The notes: generated by a model from the letters alone, not told the origin. Positions 1-12,988 are shown, counted from the stretch's first letter. The stretch is DNA of 64,000 nucleotides from Sporothrix humicola (GCA_021396245.1 WNYE01000062.1:124001-188000); one strand, 5' to 3'. Numbers and translations: made by a program.

Positions 1-790
1 AAAACTCCCACCAAACGCCCGCGGCCCTAGGACTTTGTGTCTTGTTAGTGCCCCGCGACAGCCCAAAATGGCAGGCGATAGCCAAATGGCTGTAGCCGTG
101 ATAGCCTACCTTTCTGCAGCCTTCAATCAGATTGCGTCTTTACAGCCAGGTTGCAGTTATTATTTGTCTCTTGTTCCTATTATGCCTTGGCAAGCCGGGA
201 CGCAGGGCGCAGACGACATCTTTGTCCAGTTCAAAGATCTGTACGTCAGCTTACTCGATCTGCAGTGCAAGTCAACAATTACGAGAAGATGGACAAGATG
301 TGTTTCGTTTTAACAGACAATTTGTGGTACACCGTACTGGCAGATTCTTGACAGCATCTACAGCTTCTAGTGTCAACTAAGAACGACAACTCGCTTCTAG
401 CTTTGAACCGATCGAGAGACGATAGAAGCAAGGCCAGGCACAAGCGGTTTTGTCCTGTCAACATGCCAAAACAGAAATAGTATTGTGTAGATGACAAGTT
501 CTGAGGCTATGTTGTGCTGTCTTAAATTAGCCTTTTTGGTTAAGGTATCTTGTAAAAGAACAACAAATGTTTTTTTTTGGGAGTTTTTTTTTCGAAAAAA
601 ATATTTTCATCTACCAAAAAAAAAAAAAGTGAAAACAATTTAAAAAAAATGGAAATAACCGAAAAAAAAATATTATTCATTTATCGTGGAAAAATAACAA
701 CCCTAGGTAAGTAAAAATGTAAAATAAAAGTTCAATCAAGAACAGCCTTTTCTGCTGACAAGAATAGCAAAAAAAGCAAAAAGAAAAGTT
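1..790. other. Gene-free stretch, A/T-rich in the second half
   Basis: No open frame here resembles a protein. About 540-700 is rich in long A and T runs. The segment at 770-790 is A-rich on the + strand, which on the - strand is the T-rich tail expected for Pol III termination of the tRNA next to it. Confidence 0.6.
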
Positions 791-864
791 TGATCGATCA
801 CGGGATCGAACCGCGGACCTGCGCCGTGTTAAGGCGCCGTCATAACCAACTAGACCAATCGACC
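791..864 (-). tRNA. tRNA-Val (anticodon AAC)
   Basis: On the minus strand this folds as a complete tRNA. The 7-bp acceptor stem (GGTCGAT with ATCGATC, one G-U) is followed by a D arm, an anticodon stem GCGCC/GGCGC around loop TTAACAC (anticodon AAC, valine), a 5-nt variable loop, and a T stem with loop TTCGATC. The A box and B box promoter elements are present within it. There is no intron. Oligo-T follows on the minus strand as a Pol III terminator. Confidence 0.93.
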
Positions 865-1739
865 GTTTGTTTGGAAGGTGTGTTTTTGATGTCGAAAGCC
901 GATCTCCGTAGCGTATATTAGCGAGGGTCCATTTTGGTGAGGTGGTGGAGTGAAAAGAAGTGGACGAATGACGAAGGACGAAGGACGAAGAACGAAGTGG
1001 GCGGAAGGACGGTTGTCGGGGCTCGGAAGGTGTGGAATCGTGAGGAGGGAGAACGTGGGCGCTAGCCGGTCAGTTCTGCGGCAGACAGACAGACAAGACA
1101 GACGAGACGAGACGGATCATTGCCGTGAAAAGTCGCCACAGACACGAAAGCCACGAAGGACGCCAATCCAATTGAAAGTTGACACCAAGTCGGGTTTTCC
1201 GTCGAGTCTGGACCCCTCTGGTGGTTTACTAAGAGCCTCACCCTTTCGGAAAAGGAACAATGAGCAGAAGATTCAATAGGCCAGAAAAGAAAACTACGAC
1301 ACATGATACGATGGAAAGGGCGAGTTAAGAGACGAATAAAGTTGTTTGAAAATGTAGCGTAAAGTCGTTTCATTTCGGAGGTAAAGTATAGACATGAAAA
1401 GATGATAAAACAAGAAAAAGGCAACAAAGTCTAGCAAAACAAGTGCCCGGTATAATGATGCTGTTGCTGCTGGTCCCTTTCAATTGAGGGAAAGCCAGAT
1501 AAAACATGAAACAAAAAGAGACCAAATCCATATCCTCCCATAAAAAGCCCAAGAAAAAAGGGGTTGCATCAGCAACAAAGAAGAAGAAGTAGTAAAAAAA
1601 AGAAATCCAACGCCAGTAGTGGTGGTGCTGGTCGCAGACCAGCGTTCTGCCTTTGTAGTACAAGCAAGTCCTCAGGACTCAAGTCTCAGATGCGCATGCG
1701 CATTTGGGGGCGATCGACGCCAGATGCACGACGACGTCT
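865..1739. other. Intergenic / 3' flank of the mannitol-1-phosphate dehydrogenase gene
   Basis: Nothing coding is recognised. It contains simple purine-rich repeats of the type GACGAAGGACGAAG (about 965-1000) and presumably the 3' UTR of the leftward gene that ends at 1740. Confidence 0.5.
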
Positions 1740-2942
1740 CTACTCGTCCATGGAGTCGGCCTGGACCCGCTTGACAACGTCAAGGACCATGGGGAACAGC
1801 TTCTCGTCCTCGGTCAGGCCGCAGACGCTGCGCACGACCGTCTCGGGCTTCTCCGAGGCCATGATCTTGCCGAGCTCAAAGGACTCGTCGTCGCCCTCGA
1901 CGTTCTGGAAGCGGAAGGCCATCTCGGCCGCCTCCAGCAGGTACGTGCAGCGCTCGCCCTTGCTGGCGAGCTCGGCGGCGGGGCCGATGAAGCGCTCCTT
2001 GCGCGAGAGCTTGCGGAGCGGGGCACGGCCGACGCGCTCGACGGCGTCCTCGAGGTGGGGGTTGCTGATGCGCGAGACGATCTTGCGGACATATGCTTCC
2101 TGGGCGTCGCGGTCGATGCCGTGCTTTTCTGTGATCAGGTTGGCGGTCTCCTCCAGGGCCTGGTGCACGTGGTGGTGGATGTGGCGGTCCTGCAGGGCAT
2201 CGTGGACGGTGCGCTTCTTGCGGTTGTAGCCGTGGTAGGCGGCGGTGGCGTGGCCCGTGTTGACCGTGTACAGCTTGCGCTCAATGTAGGGCTCGAGGTT
2301 GTCGACCCACTGGACGCCCTCGATCGAGGGAGGCTCGCGGGGCGCGAAGGGCTGGCGCTCGACGATCCACTCAAAGAACTTTTCGAGCTTGACGCTCAGG
2401 CCGGCATCGGCGTCCTGGGCGGGCACGATGCGGTCAATGGCCGAGTTGGCGTAGCGGGCACGGGTGTCGTGGTCGGCCAGACGCTCCTCGGGGGTGGCTT
2501 TCCGGATGAAGTCGGCCAGGGTGTCGGTGGCGCCAATGGCGTTCTCGCAGGCAATCACGGCCATGGGCGTGGGGTGGGCCTCGACGTCGCGCATATCCAG
2601 ACCCTTGGCAATGACGGGAGCAATGAAGCGCAGGATGTTGGGGCCGACGGAGCAGGTGACCAGGTCGGCCGTGGAGATCTCCTCTATTAACTCAGCCTCG
2701 TGGGTCTTGGAGTTGATCGCGCGGTAGTTTGTGATGGTGGTCTCGGTGGTGCCGTCCGAGCCGACCTCGTAGACGTTGTAGGTCTTGTTGTCGTTGAGCT
2801 GGTTGATAATGTCCTCGTTGACATCGGCAAAGACGACCTCGTAGCCGGAGTTGTGCAGGAAGCAGGCCACGAAGCCGCGGCCGATGTTGCCGGCACCAAA
2901 GTGCACGGCCTTTTTGGAGTATTGTGACGAATTTGAAGCCAT
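1740..2942 (-). CDS. mpdA: Mannitol-1-phosphate 5-dehydrogenase
   Basis: Interconverts fructose-6-phosphate and mannitol-1-phosphate with NAD(H), the entry to fungal mannitol metabolism, in the cytosol. The product is 400 residues, close to the roughly 390 of Aspergillus orthologues. The N-terminal Rossmann motif GAGNIGRG is at residues 16-23. The polyol dehydrogenase signature with its lysine, asparagine and histidine (K223, N228, H231, in KLYTVNTGHA) is present. It is a single exon. The frame stays open upstream to 3509, but that part is low-complexity and pyrimidine-rich, typical of a fungal promoter and 5' UTR, so the ATG at 2942 just before the conserved domain was chosen. The family assignment is firm. 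That it faces an 8-kb upstream gene-free region is seen directly; why is unknown. Confidence 0.93.
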   Translation of the reverse strand: MASNSSQYSKKAVHFGAGNIGRGFVACFLHNSGYEVVFADVNEDIINQLNDNKTYNVYEVGSDGTTETTITNYRAINSKTHEAELIEEISTADLVTCSVGPNILRFIAPVIAKGLDMRDVEAHPTPMAVIACENAIGATDTLADFIRKATPEERLADHDTRARYANSAIDRIVPAQDADAGLSVKLEKFFEWIVERQPFAPREPPSIEGVQWVDNLEPYIERKLYTVNTGHATAAYHGYNRKKRTVHDALQDRHIHHHVHQALEETANLITEKHGIDRDAQEAYVRKIVSRISNPHLEDAVERVGRAPLRKLSRKERFIGPAAELASKGERCTYLLEAAEMAFRFQNVEGDDESFELGKIMASEKPETVVRSVCGLTEDEKLFPMVLDVVKRVQADSMDE

Positions 2943-5900
2943 TGCGAAAGATGTGGGGGTGGATGTGGGAGAAAGTGAGGAGGAGGATATGGTGGTGACG
3001 TTAAAGATATGGATGGTAGAGATATGTGATATGCAGAGTAGATATATATGAAGAACGATCGTCAAGATGTTCTGATGTGGAGAGGTAAGGAAGTTTGGAG
3101 GAAGATGTGAATCTGGTGATGATGTGAGAATGGAAAGGGAGGGAGAAGTCAAGGACAAAAACGAAAAGGGGGCGAGGCGTGTGTCTTTATAGAAAAGAGG
3201 CGGAACGAGGCAAGTGCGATCGATGGCAAAGGCAAACAATGAAGGGGCAGGGAGTGACGGACGAACAAGGACCAAGAGGAAAGAACGACCAAGAGTCCCA
3301 ACACGATACGGAAGTACAAGGTTGATGGCACTAACAAAGCAACCAGGGCGAGCCGTGTTTAGCGCTTTTGTGCCATTTTCTCGTTTCGTGACAGAGGAAA
3401 GAACAAGGAAAACGCACCAAGATACGTTGTGGAAAAAGTGGGTTTTCAAAACAGCAGCAACGGGGGAGCAGACGAGGCAGGAGACAACAAGAAGAACGAG
3501 AGGAAACATACGGAAGGAGGCAATTGTTAGGCAAAAACGTGCTCCCAGTCCGGTGTAAGTTTGCAGGTCGAGTTCCCGAAAAGGAAGGGGGTGAGAATGT
3601 GAGGAGACGGAAGAGACAGGGGTGGGCCTGAAGTTCCTGAATCCATGGGGTTTTACAGTGCGCTAGGTAACAGAATACAGCGCATATTACGTGACAGTCG
3701 TCATTGAACGGCGGCGAAAGCAGGGCCGCTGAGGGCGCTGTGCCCGCCCTGCAGGAATAGCGCTGTTTCGGCGCTTTTAGGGGGGAAAAACTAGTGCGTG
3801 TTTTTTTCTCGTACTGTGACTAGCGTCCTTTCAGGTGGTGGCTAAAGAGCGAAAAGGACACCGTGTGGAGACAGTGTGGAAAGGTGCAGCGCCTGCCTAA
3901 CACAGCATTGCCACACACATTCTCGCCTTGGCAATCAGAAGGAGGAGACGACGAAGAGGAGTTTACAGGGGGATCCACCCGAAAGCCCCTCCTTCCTGCC
4001 CCTCGTTGTGCCATTGCAGTTGAGAGGGACCCACAAAGGGGCCCGCTAGTGAACCGCCGAAAAGCCCACTGTTTCGTGTTTTCCAGCGCTGTCCACTGTG
4101 TTTGGCGCTTGACTGTGCCTCGTCAGGTCTCTCCAGTGCCCCGTAGCGGCCCTCGCGGCCCTTGCACATCGCCGTATCTCTCACCTATTTTGTGCTGTTC
4201 TCTCGTCCTTTGCTCCTTTTCAGCGCCCATGGACTTATCTCGTCGGCCGTTATTGGTTGTTGGTTGAGTAGCGGCTCCACCGGGATCCACCGTGGTTTTC
4301 TTTCATCCTCTGAACTGCGGGCGTCCTCTTTTTCTTTCAGCGACTCCACCCGCTATCTCTGGGTGGAATCGGGCGCTGTTTCTGTGTTTTTCTACAGGGG
4401 AATCGCCCGCCCAAAAAGTGGTTGCGTCATAGTGGAGGAAGGGAAAAGAAAGACGACAACGGATACGAAAAAGCTGGGAAAACGTACGCGATGGAAATGA
4501 ATGGAAAATACACAGGCGACTGGAGGAAGACAAATGATGCTATTCAGAAAATGATCGCCACGAGCAAATACGTCGTTGTACCGCAGAGTCAACAAAAGCG
4601 AGCAGTGGGTGTGAGTGGGCTCGGCGGGTTTTTCTGTTGTCTGTTTTCCGTTTTCTGCCTTTTTTCGTTGTACCATCGTCGACTTTCTGTTTCTGAGTGT
4701 AAACCGTGCCTCGCAATCCGGGCCGTCTGTCCCTTTGGGCCAGAGCGTGGAATAAGGACCAAATAATGGCCACGGTCGCCTCGGCAAAGAGGGAATTGAA
4801 TTCACGGGAAAAGCAGCGCCCTTTTGGCTGCTGAGGCTTGAAAGAGAAATTCAAAAATGAAAAGCCGCACTCACGATACTCTCATTTCGGCCTCATTCTT
4901 TGTCTCGTGTCTTGGAGCCTTTATTTCGCTCAGTCGCAGTAAAGTAGAGCTATCGTGGCCCATTGTCTACTTACACTGAGATCCATGTGCTGATTGTTCG
5001 CCCACTTACAAGACGATCTTGCGTTCTTTGATAACACATCCTTGCACTTGTACTCTTTTGAGACAACAAGGCCATTTCTTCACGATAATTCAATTTTGGG
5101 GGGACTCCACTTGCCCGCCTTGCAGACTCAACGGAACATCGTGGGCTGTTGGCTGCTGCTCATCAAAGACGGAGTATTACAGACAGAAGCTCACATAAAA
5201 CGGAGCCAATAAGCGTAAACTGTATTACATAGTATTTGTGTAGGAACAAACATACCCTGCGTCTGCCACCACCTGCAGGGACTTGTCACTGCCATTCCTG
5301 CATATTGAGTGAAAAGGGTACACAACGTCAGGCCGACGGCGAAATAATAAGAGACAGAGAAACAAAAAGCAAAAAAGAGGCTTGTGTGCCAAGGCCAGGG
5401 ACCCCTTCACGATACTGCACTTTACGTCTTGCATTTTGCTTGTTTTCTTTTCATTCTTGATACTTTTGAAATCTTTTTCACGATCCATTCCGACCCGGTT
5501 TGAATCTTGGCAAGCGGAATGGCCGGTAGGACCGTGAGTGACGTCGAGTCGGAGGTGAAAGGGATAGTCTGTCAACAAAAAGAGTGAAAGAAAAAGCAGG
5601 GAATCTAGCTGCCGTCGCTATTGACAATCTAGTGGATTTTGGTTCACCGCAAAAATGACGATGGTTCCAAATAGTCCCAAATGCCTCTCTTTTTTCAGTT
5701 GTACAAAGCAGACGTCCCTGACGCAATTGTACGTTTACGAGGTACATGACATTTGTATTTTGCGAGTTCTTCTCAATGTTGACGACCATCTGCAGCCAAG
5801 GCAAGTTTTGATTTCCGGACTTTTATTTGGACTTTATTTTTGTGTCGATCATTCTGTCTTGCATGTCTCGCCTTTCTTTCCTTTTGCACGGCTGGATGAT

Positions 5901-8900
5901 AAGAACCTGCACCTAAACTCCCAGCGAGTAAGAAGCCTGTATTCTTCCGTATTCCCTCAAGCTCATCAGCCTGTGAGTGGATTCAGCGGAATGCTGGATT
6001 GGCTCCTGCGAAAGCCTTGCATCTTGGCGCCGTGCCCCTAATGCGCGCTGCGGTTAGTGGACTGAGTCCTTGTCGAGCTTGTTCAGTTTGTCTTCAAGCC
6101 TATGACGAAAGAAGCACACCATGATCGGCGATGCATTTGCCCGTTGCAGGGCCTTCCAGGGACAGAGAGACAGGAACGAGGGACGTCGCGGTGACGGACG
6201 GCGGCCGAGGGCGGATGGCAGGATGTCAACACACGCTACAAGGCGGGAGGCGGGAGACGGGAGGCAAAAAGTGCCAAAACGAGGCAGAGAAGGCTGCATG
6301 GCCGCTGAAATGTCCGCTGGAATCACAACCAGATAGCCCCTGAGGATTGTAAACATGTGTCGATTTTCAAGATATCCTGTTCCTGTTTTTCTGTTCCTGT
6401 CTCACGGGTTGCTGCGTCACAGCCTCGATCAAGATTGCCCAGTGGGTGGTTTTGCAATTTACAGAAACTTGATTTCGGGCTCTTGTGCTGCGACCACAGC
6501 CTTCCATTCAAGGGATCTGTCAACATGGAAAAAAGACAACATTCGAGGTGAGAGATATCACCACGCAGCGCCGATCTCCTGTTGCGAAATGTTGCGAGAT
6601 GTTCCAAGCCATATTGTAGTGGATTGTTGATTTATTCGACCCTGTCAAACATGGCTGCCCGTATCAAGTTCACTTCACATGTAGTAACGTTATGTTGCCT
6701 GTTGCAATATCGCTCAAGAAACATGTGCTTTCGTGCACGGCACGGACTCCTGCGCCCTGCAAAACATGTGTTTCCCTCACAAGGAAGACAGGGAACAGCT
6801 GCAGTGATCGCCACTGCACTGTATCTCGAGCTGCATTTTGTTGTATGTTCTTCAACCACGTCTCGGGCTTTTATGTTTGTCTTCCGACGAATTCTTCCGT
6901 ACCCTGAATATTCTTGTTTCGTTTTCTCGGCCCTGCGTCCTGCAATCCCGTTGATGCGTTGTTCTCTCAAGGACGGCAGTTGTGGGGAAGAGGGCACGTC
7001 GAGGATTGAATGTCAAAAGGAACATCTCGAAGAAAAAAAGAGGAGACAACGGAGAACATCGACAAGAGACCCGAAAAAAGTATCCAAAAAAGACCCAGAA
7101 AAGACCCAATGTAAACGGACGAGCCCGTCCTGGATCGACATGGAGACGGATGCAAGCATGTCGATGTGAAAAAGCAAATAAACCGCGCAGAAGTGCAGAA
7201 GAATTCATGAATATCATTGAGTATCGACACGAAAACAGTGGATTCGCCGTGGGTATGTTTCCACGATTTTCACAAGGATGTTGTCGTCGTCACAGGGAAA
7301 ATCAATCCACGACCGACATCTGGCCGCGCGGTTTTCATTGATTTTCTCTTTTTACACGTTGCTCTTCCATATTTCTCCTGTTTATTGTGAAAATAAAATC
7401 AACAGAATAATGTTCTGGACCGTTCGTCAGTCGATATTCCAACCGTCGTGGTGCAGAACCTGTTGGCTGAGCCTCTCATTATTTCTCTTTATCCCGTGGC
7501 GTTTACTTATCTGGACATCCAACGGGACACACAGACGCAAACCCACACACAACGCGCAAACACTCACCTCACGATGCGGTTTGGCCCGGTCTCCCCGGAT
7601 AACCACGATTGGCGAAGCCGGTGTCATTGGTTCCCCAGCCTGCTCCCATTACCCCATCTTGTTTCCTATCGTGACAAAAACACTGAGAGACCCCTGATTT
7701 GATGGGTTGATTAATAGAGTTGTGCCCCTTGCTTCTCGTGCTCCCGAAAGGCGGCTCGCGTACACAGGAATGTTCAGCCGACTTTGGGCCGGGCAGCACT
7801 CACACCTTTTTGCGAGTACACCAATTTCACAGTTTCACGATCCTTTATTGAAAGCCGGACTCCATCCCGCACGGCAGGGTCCCAACAGAATGCCGCCATG
7901 AAAATTCTGCAACAACGACAGTGAAGAGACTATGCACAATTTTCAAGAGTGAAGCTGTATATTGGTCCTTTAAATTTCAAGATAGAAAACACAAAATTGC
8001 ACCATATAGGAGGTTGCACGTTTCTCCGTAAATGGTTGTATTTACACCTCTGGTACGGCCCTTCTCCATCCTTCTCCGTCATCTCTCCACATTTGGCCCT
8101 GACTTCAAAGTACATCAACATGTACCTCACATTTACATGTACCTCGCGTCAAGGTCGACAATTCATGCTTCCTGTCCCAATTCTCTCTCCTGCAGCACAT
8201 GAAAGCACGTTTCTTCTTTTCTCCCTCCCGGGCCTCCGTCTTCTCCTTTATTTTCTTTTTCGCCTCGCGTCTTTTCCCGTGCCGTTGCAGCGGCCAATGT
8301 GGAGAGACCCCGATTCTGGAGGAACATGCAAGCCACTCCGTCTTTGTGCAGCAACAGTTTTTCTCAACTTCAACGTGGTTCTCGGCCTATGAGAACAGCG
8401 CATTTTCTCTTATCTATTTGCAGTTTCTTCCTTTAGGCGGCGCAGCCCTTGCAGGCCCTGCAAATCTTTGCAGAGAGTGCAGGTCAATAGTGCCAAGGCC
8501 CCTGCCTGTATTTTACCACTGTTGGTGCACTTCTTCCGCTATTCTCCCGTTTTCAGTACAAATACAGTTAGTGGGGCCGGCATTGCCCGACCTTTTTTCA
8601 CGTTCTCTCTGCCTCACAGCCCGTATTGTATCTGCGCAGTTCGGATAAGTTTGAACTCTCTGTAAAAATAAAGTGTGCATGTTCCCGTCTTTCGGTATTT
8701 TTGGGAGCAAAATAATAATTAAGGGCCCGGAGAAACTTTTCTGGAAGCGGCAGAACCTTCTTGCAACATCTCTCTTCTCCCTCCGGGATTTGAGAACTTG
8801 CGGTTATTGCACAGTGATGGTCTGAGACAAATATAGCAAAGTAGAAGAACGTAGAAAGTGAAAACGGAAGATGTACACGGCGAAGATCAGCTGAAGTCGG

Positions 8901-11165
8901 AGTATTCTTAATATTGTCATATTCTGAGTGGCTGTTCTCTGGCCTCTCATTGCTACCCCGGAAAACCTCCACCTGAGGAGAGGACAAGCAGAGAAGTAGA
9001 TCCACGAGGAAGGTCAGCCAAAAGAGACATCGAAGTACATGGCGTAGTGAACATGAAAAGAAACATGTCACAAATTTTAGAATACCCAAAAGAGAACTGC
9101 CAACTTGATGCCAATGTTGAATCACGATTTTTGCCCTGTTCCTGTTCTCTGCCGCCTTGTGTACGGCACAACAACGAGGCCTCCTCCAACATCCCGTTTT
9201 CCACGACCCGGCATGCCGACATGCTGGCATGTCTGTAAATGGCAGCAAGAACCCGAATGAGACTACTCCTTACGCATGTTGTAGATACTTTCGACTGCCA
9301 TTCAATACACTCTGACATGTGGCGTGCATGTTCCTCTAGGATTGCATATGATGACGGGATTGGAGGAGGAGGCAGTATTAGAGCATCCAAGTAAGAGGCG
9401 CAGGAAAGAACACTCGCATGCCATCTCGATCATATTCCGGAAGACCGTAAACGGTATTCCCCTCGTACTCTCCCTCTTTGCTTGTGAGCATGCAGGCTAC
9501 ATGTAGCTTGTGGTTTTACTTGAGGGTGGCCTTGCGAGGCTATTGATTCCCGTGAGCCTTGTTTGTCGTCTATCCGAGGAGAAGTATTTTATTATATTGG
9601 AATCCTTGAGAGGATAAACAAACTGCGGAACAGGGTTGTTTTTACACTCTATTGCATATATCTCAGTGGCAAGAGTGAGTTGTTTCGTCGTCCTCCCTGT
9701 CCAGACTGTAAATATTACCCTCACTATTATTTGACTGTTTCCATTCCCTGTTTGTCGTTACATCGAGCACAAACGAGTTCATCTTTGATGAGTTCCTACA
9801 TGAGTGTAATATGGAGACAAACTGGAAACAGCGAGATGCAAGCGAAGTCAAAATTGACAACTCTCGAAGCCAAGATGTGATTGAAAGTCACTTTGTACCA
9901 CATCCTCTCTCCCCTTTCCCTTCACTCTATTTTCAAACTTACCCTTCCCATCTCTTCATACCCACCCGCACCTTCCATCTGACTTGTGAGAAACTTGTAC
10001 CTGTTGTTGTGTGGTGGTGGTGTCCCTTGAAAAAGCAAAGGGGACAGAAAAGTCTTGGCATATGTCATCGGTGGATCCCAAAGTGAGGGTCCCTCCCTCC
10101 CTCTCTCTCGCGCGACCAGTCAACATCAACAACGACAAAATGTCGACCAACCACCACAAGGGACACAAGCAAGAAAAACCGGGGTCCCTTGCATGAAGTC
10201 CCTCTTTTTAGCGGTCCACACAGTATCAAGACAACAACGCTCAAGTCAAACCGTGTCTGTCGACACTATTCGTTCACAGCGGAACTGCCGCCTCGCCCGC
10301 ACTTGGGTTCTCAGGCGGAAGTTCGGCATCATTGCTTTTACTGCCGCCGTTGTGCCGCTGTAAGAAGAGTACAAACAACACAAAATCAAGGCCACCGGAG
10401 GCGGGCACGGAGGCCGAATGCTGTTTCTGTTTCTGGGTATATTATTGCTGCATGCAAGCCAAGAGAGAATCGTATGCAAGACGACGAATGTTGACGTTTT
10501 GTGAGACGACAAACAAGAAAGAATGACATGCCACAAGATTGAACAGGACAACAGCCTTGCTGTCGATCAATCGACATTCTGGAGACACTGTGGATTTCAT
10601 AGTGTCTGGAAAATATGGACCGCCCCAGGTCAAGACGCCGTGGCGTTGGGTTTTGCGGATTCGCAATGAGAAACAACGGCGTCTTTTCAAAGAGATAATT
10701 GCTGGGATACTGGGATACTGGGATGCTGGGATGCTTGCGTGATTACGTGGTGAATTGATGCTGGGATGTTTCGAAACAAGGTTAACAGTGGTCCGTGTTG
10801 ATTTAACAGTGAAAGCCTCGTCAACATCCCAGCACACAAATCGACGCCGTCGTTTAACTCAACAACGGCTGCCTGTCATCTCGTCTGAGCCTTGTCGTGG
10901 CTTATGAAACAGTGGTGTATTTATTCCTGGCGTACTGGATCTCGTTAGAGTATATTTGATACTTGTAGATTGACTAACAAGATCAACAGGCACAGAATCG
11001 ACGGACGGACATCAACAAGCTGCCAGTGGCAAATCTATCACTAGAATACGACCGTCAATCACCGAACACAGACCAAAATCGACCATCATCGACGGACAAG
11101 TAAACGGCGTCGCTTCGTCCCGATATTGTACCTGAATATGTCCATACTGTCACGTTTTTGCCCCC
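2943..11165. other. 8.2-kb stretch with no recognisable protein gene
   Basis: The first about 500 bases are the pyrimidine-rich (minus strand) leader and promoter of the mannitol-1-phosphate dehydrogenase gene. From about 3.6 to 11.1 kb only short frames (under about 200 codons) occur on either strand, none with recognisable domains, and no plausible chain of splice sites links them. Base composition is unremarkable, not the extreme A/T expected of heavily RIP-mutated repeats. It could hold a long non-coding RNA, distal regulatory DNA, or an eroded element; the sequence alone does not decide. Confidence 0.5.
10703..10734 (+). repeat. Octamer tandem repeat, four copies
   Basis: Four head-to-tail copies of TGGGATAC/TGGGATGC (two of each). 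A further TGGGATG lies a short way downstream. No coding frame uses it. It is a simple minisatellite. Confidence 0.85.
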
Positions 11166-12308
11166 TTATACCAAATAGTCCTTGTCCACCCACCACTGCG
11201 ACTTCCATGACGAACCCAATACTGTGGCGATGTCGACTGGTGATTTCAGTTTCGACGCAAACGACGCACGTTGTGATGTATCCGACGATGGTCCAGTATT
11301 TCCATACTCGCCAAATAGGACATGAGCAGTGTGCTCCTGTCCGGCCGTCTTGCTCCACTGGGCCCATCCAGTCGGGTGTATGACGTTGCCCAGATACGTG
11401 TTTTGAACAACAACACGAGCATACTCGGCCCATGGCCGACCCAGGTAGGACTTGTGGGCGAGGTCGCCGTCGGCATTGTCGTCCATGTCAATGGTGCTGT
11501 TGTTGATAACGTACCAGGATGGACTGTCGTCGGATGGTCGGCCAGATGCCGTGACATACCCCGTACCAGCCACCTTGATATCACACCGGTCGATCCATGT
11601 CCGCGCATTTCTGCCAAAGATAAAGTCAACGGCGCCACGGATACGGCAGCCGGCATACAGTTGTGGACCTGCATCGGCCAGCAGCGTGTCTTGGTAGCCG
11701 CTGAGTTGACAACCGTAAAACGCTTGACCGCCGTCTGCAGATGCCGAAACGGCCAGTGCTTGCCCTCCTGATGGCGGATGCGGTCCAAAATTGTTGTCGA
11801 TGTTGATGTTGTACACACGCAGGCCGGACTTTGTCCATAGTCTCAAAGTGGCTGTGTGGTCGTTGTTGGCATCCTTGGCATCGTTGCCCAACGAGTCTTG
11901 CAGCTGTCCAAGGCTTTGGCTGTGCTGGATCGTGACCGTGTTGCCATTGTATGTCCTCGAGTCGCAGGTGTAACCCTGGATGATGAGTGGTCCTTTGAGC
12001 GCCGGCACATAGACTTGTTCGTGATACGTGCCTGGCATGACGAAGATGGTCTGAACGGATGTTGTGCGCTGGTCGAGTGCCGCGGCAGCTGCCGAGATTG
12101 ACTTGAAGGTATGGTCGGCAGCTGCTCCACTGACGGATCCGGATGGACTGACCACGACGGCATCGGAGGGCGGTGATGTCCTTGCATATCGACTTGACCC
12201 CGAGCTGCATTTTGGCGTCGACGCTTCAACACCGTCTTTTGAAGCACTTGCCAGTCCGACAAAGAGCAGCCATGCCACGACTATCCGGATGAACCAAATA
12301 TCGCCCAT
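11166..12308 (-). CDS. Secreted pectinesterase (pectin methylesterase, CE8)
   Basis: Demethylates homogalacturonan pectin outside the cell, producing pectate and methanol. The ATG at 12308 begins a short segment followed by a hydrophobic stretch (IVVAWLLFVGLASAS), a convincing secretion signal; an in-frame ATG at 12320 is an alternative. The mature part carries the CE8 landmarks in order: a Gln/Asp region with GYQDTL, the catalytic Asp block VDFIFG, and LGRPW with the conserved Arg/Trp near the C-terminus. About 380 residues, single exon, usual for fungal family members. A low-complexity Ser/Pro linker follows the signal. No pectin-degrading neighbours are seen, so it stands alone. Confidence 0.92.
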   Translation of the reverse strand: MGDIWFIRIVVAWLLFVGLASASKDGVEASTPKCSSGSSRYARTSPPSDAVVVSPSGSVSGAAADHTFKSISAAAAALDQRTTSVQTIFVMPGTYHEQVYVPALKGPLIIQGYTCDSRTYNGNTVTIQHSQSLGQLQDSLGNDAKDANNDHTATLRLWTKSGLRVYNINIDNNFGPHPPSGGQALAVSASADGGQAFYGCQLSGYQDTLLADAGPQLYAGCRIRGAVDFIFGRNARTWIDRCDIKVAGTGYVTASGRPSDDSPSWYVINNSTIDMDDNADGDLAHKSYLGRPWAEYARVVVQNTYLGNVIHPTGWAQWSKTAGQEHTAHVLFGEYGNTGPSSDTSQRASFASKLKSPVDIATVLGSSWKSQWWVDKDYLV

Positions 12309-12988
12309 GGTGCACATCATATCCGTTTGATCTTGGGCTTCGGCCAATACGCCCCTGGGAGAGTATCTTGACGATACTTGTATGATACTCAAACAGGTTC
12401 TGAATACAAGATCAAGAACTGAGAAGTAGTTAATGTCGACATCTTCATAATCTAGCCTGGGAGAGCTATTTCGTTCTTGCTACGCGTCATGAGGACATGT
12501 TATAAAGTATAGCCTAAATGAGGTCCGGTGCTTGTTTAATCTCATTGGCCGTAAAGAATATCACGACTAGGCCCCTATGACCATTTTTGGCAATTCTGCT
12601 TACGAAATACTCTTCATTTAACGTCCGAATGTTGGTTTCACCGTCCCGCAATATGCATGTGCTTCCAGAATAAACCTTTGCATCCCTCAACATGGGTGCT
12701 TCCGCCATAGTATCACAACGCCACAACGGCTAAACGAACGTGCCATCAATTTACGGGATTCCAAGAGCTGAGGATCTAGGAAGAAACATTTGTATAATTC
12801 TCTTTGCCACGGGGTAGGGGAGGTTATCTTTATAAAAGCATTTCAAAAGTTATATAGGATCCCATTTTGCATTGACCGCCAAGAACAGAAACAGACCCCA
12901 AGCTACCACGGATAGTCCCTATGTAACTGGACAAAATCGTACAAAAAGGCATTCGTCATTCGTCATCTCGTATCACAGAGCGTCGTGC
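12309..12988. other. Intergenic, A/T-leaning
   Basis: Promoter side of the pectinesterase gene and 3' side of the persulfide dioxygenase gene. A 70-codon minus-strand frame (12514-12726) has no recognisable similarity and is not called. Confidence 0.5.

Noticed and set aside
1704..2690. Long plus-strand frame of 328 codons
   Set aside because: It is the antisense shadow of the mannitol-1-phosphate dehydrogenase gene; high-GC codons on the real strand keep the opposite frame open.
2943..3509. N-terminal extension of the mannitol-1-phosphate dehydrogenase frame
   Set aside because: Low-complexity Ser/Leu/Pro-rich sequence from pyrimidine-rich DNA; the family starts at the ATG at 2942.
12514..12726. 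70-codon minus-strand frame
   Set aside because: No recognisable domain, short, and in A/T-leaning intergenic DNA.
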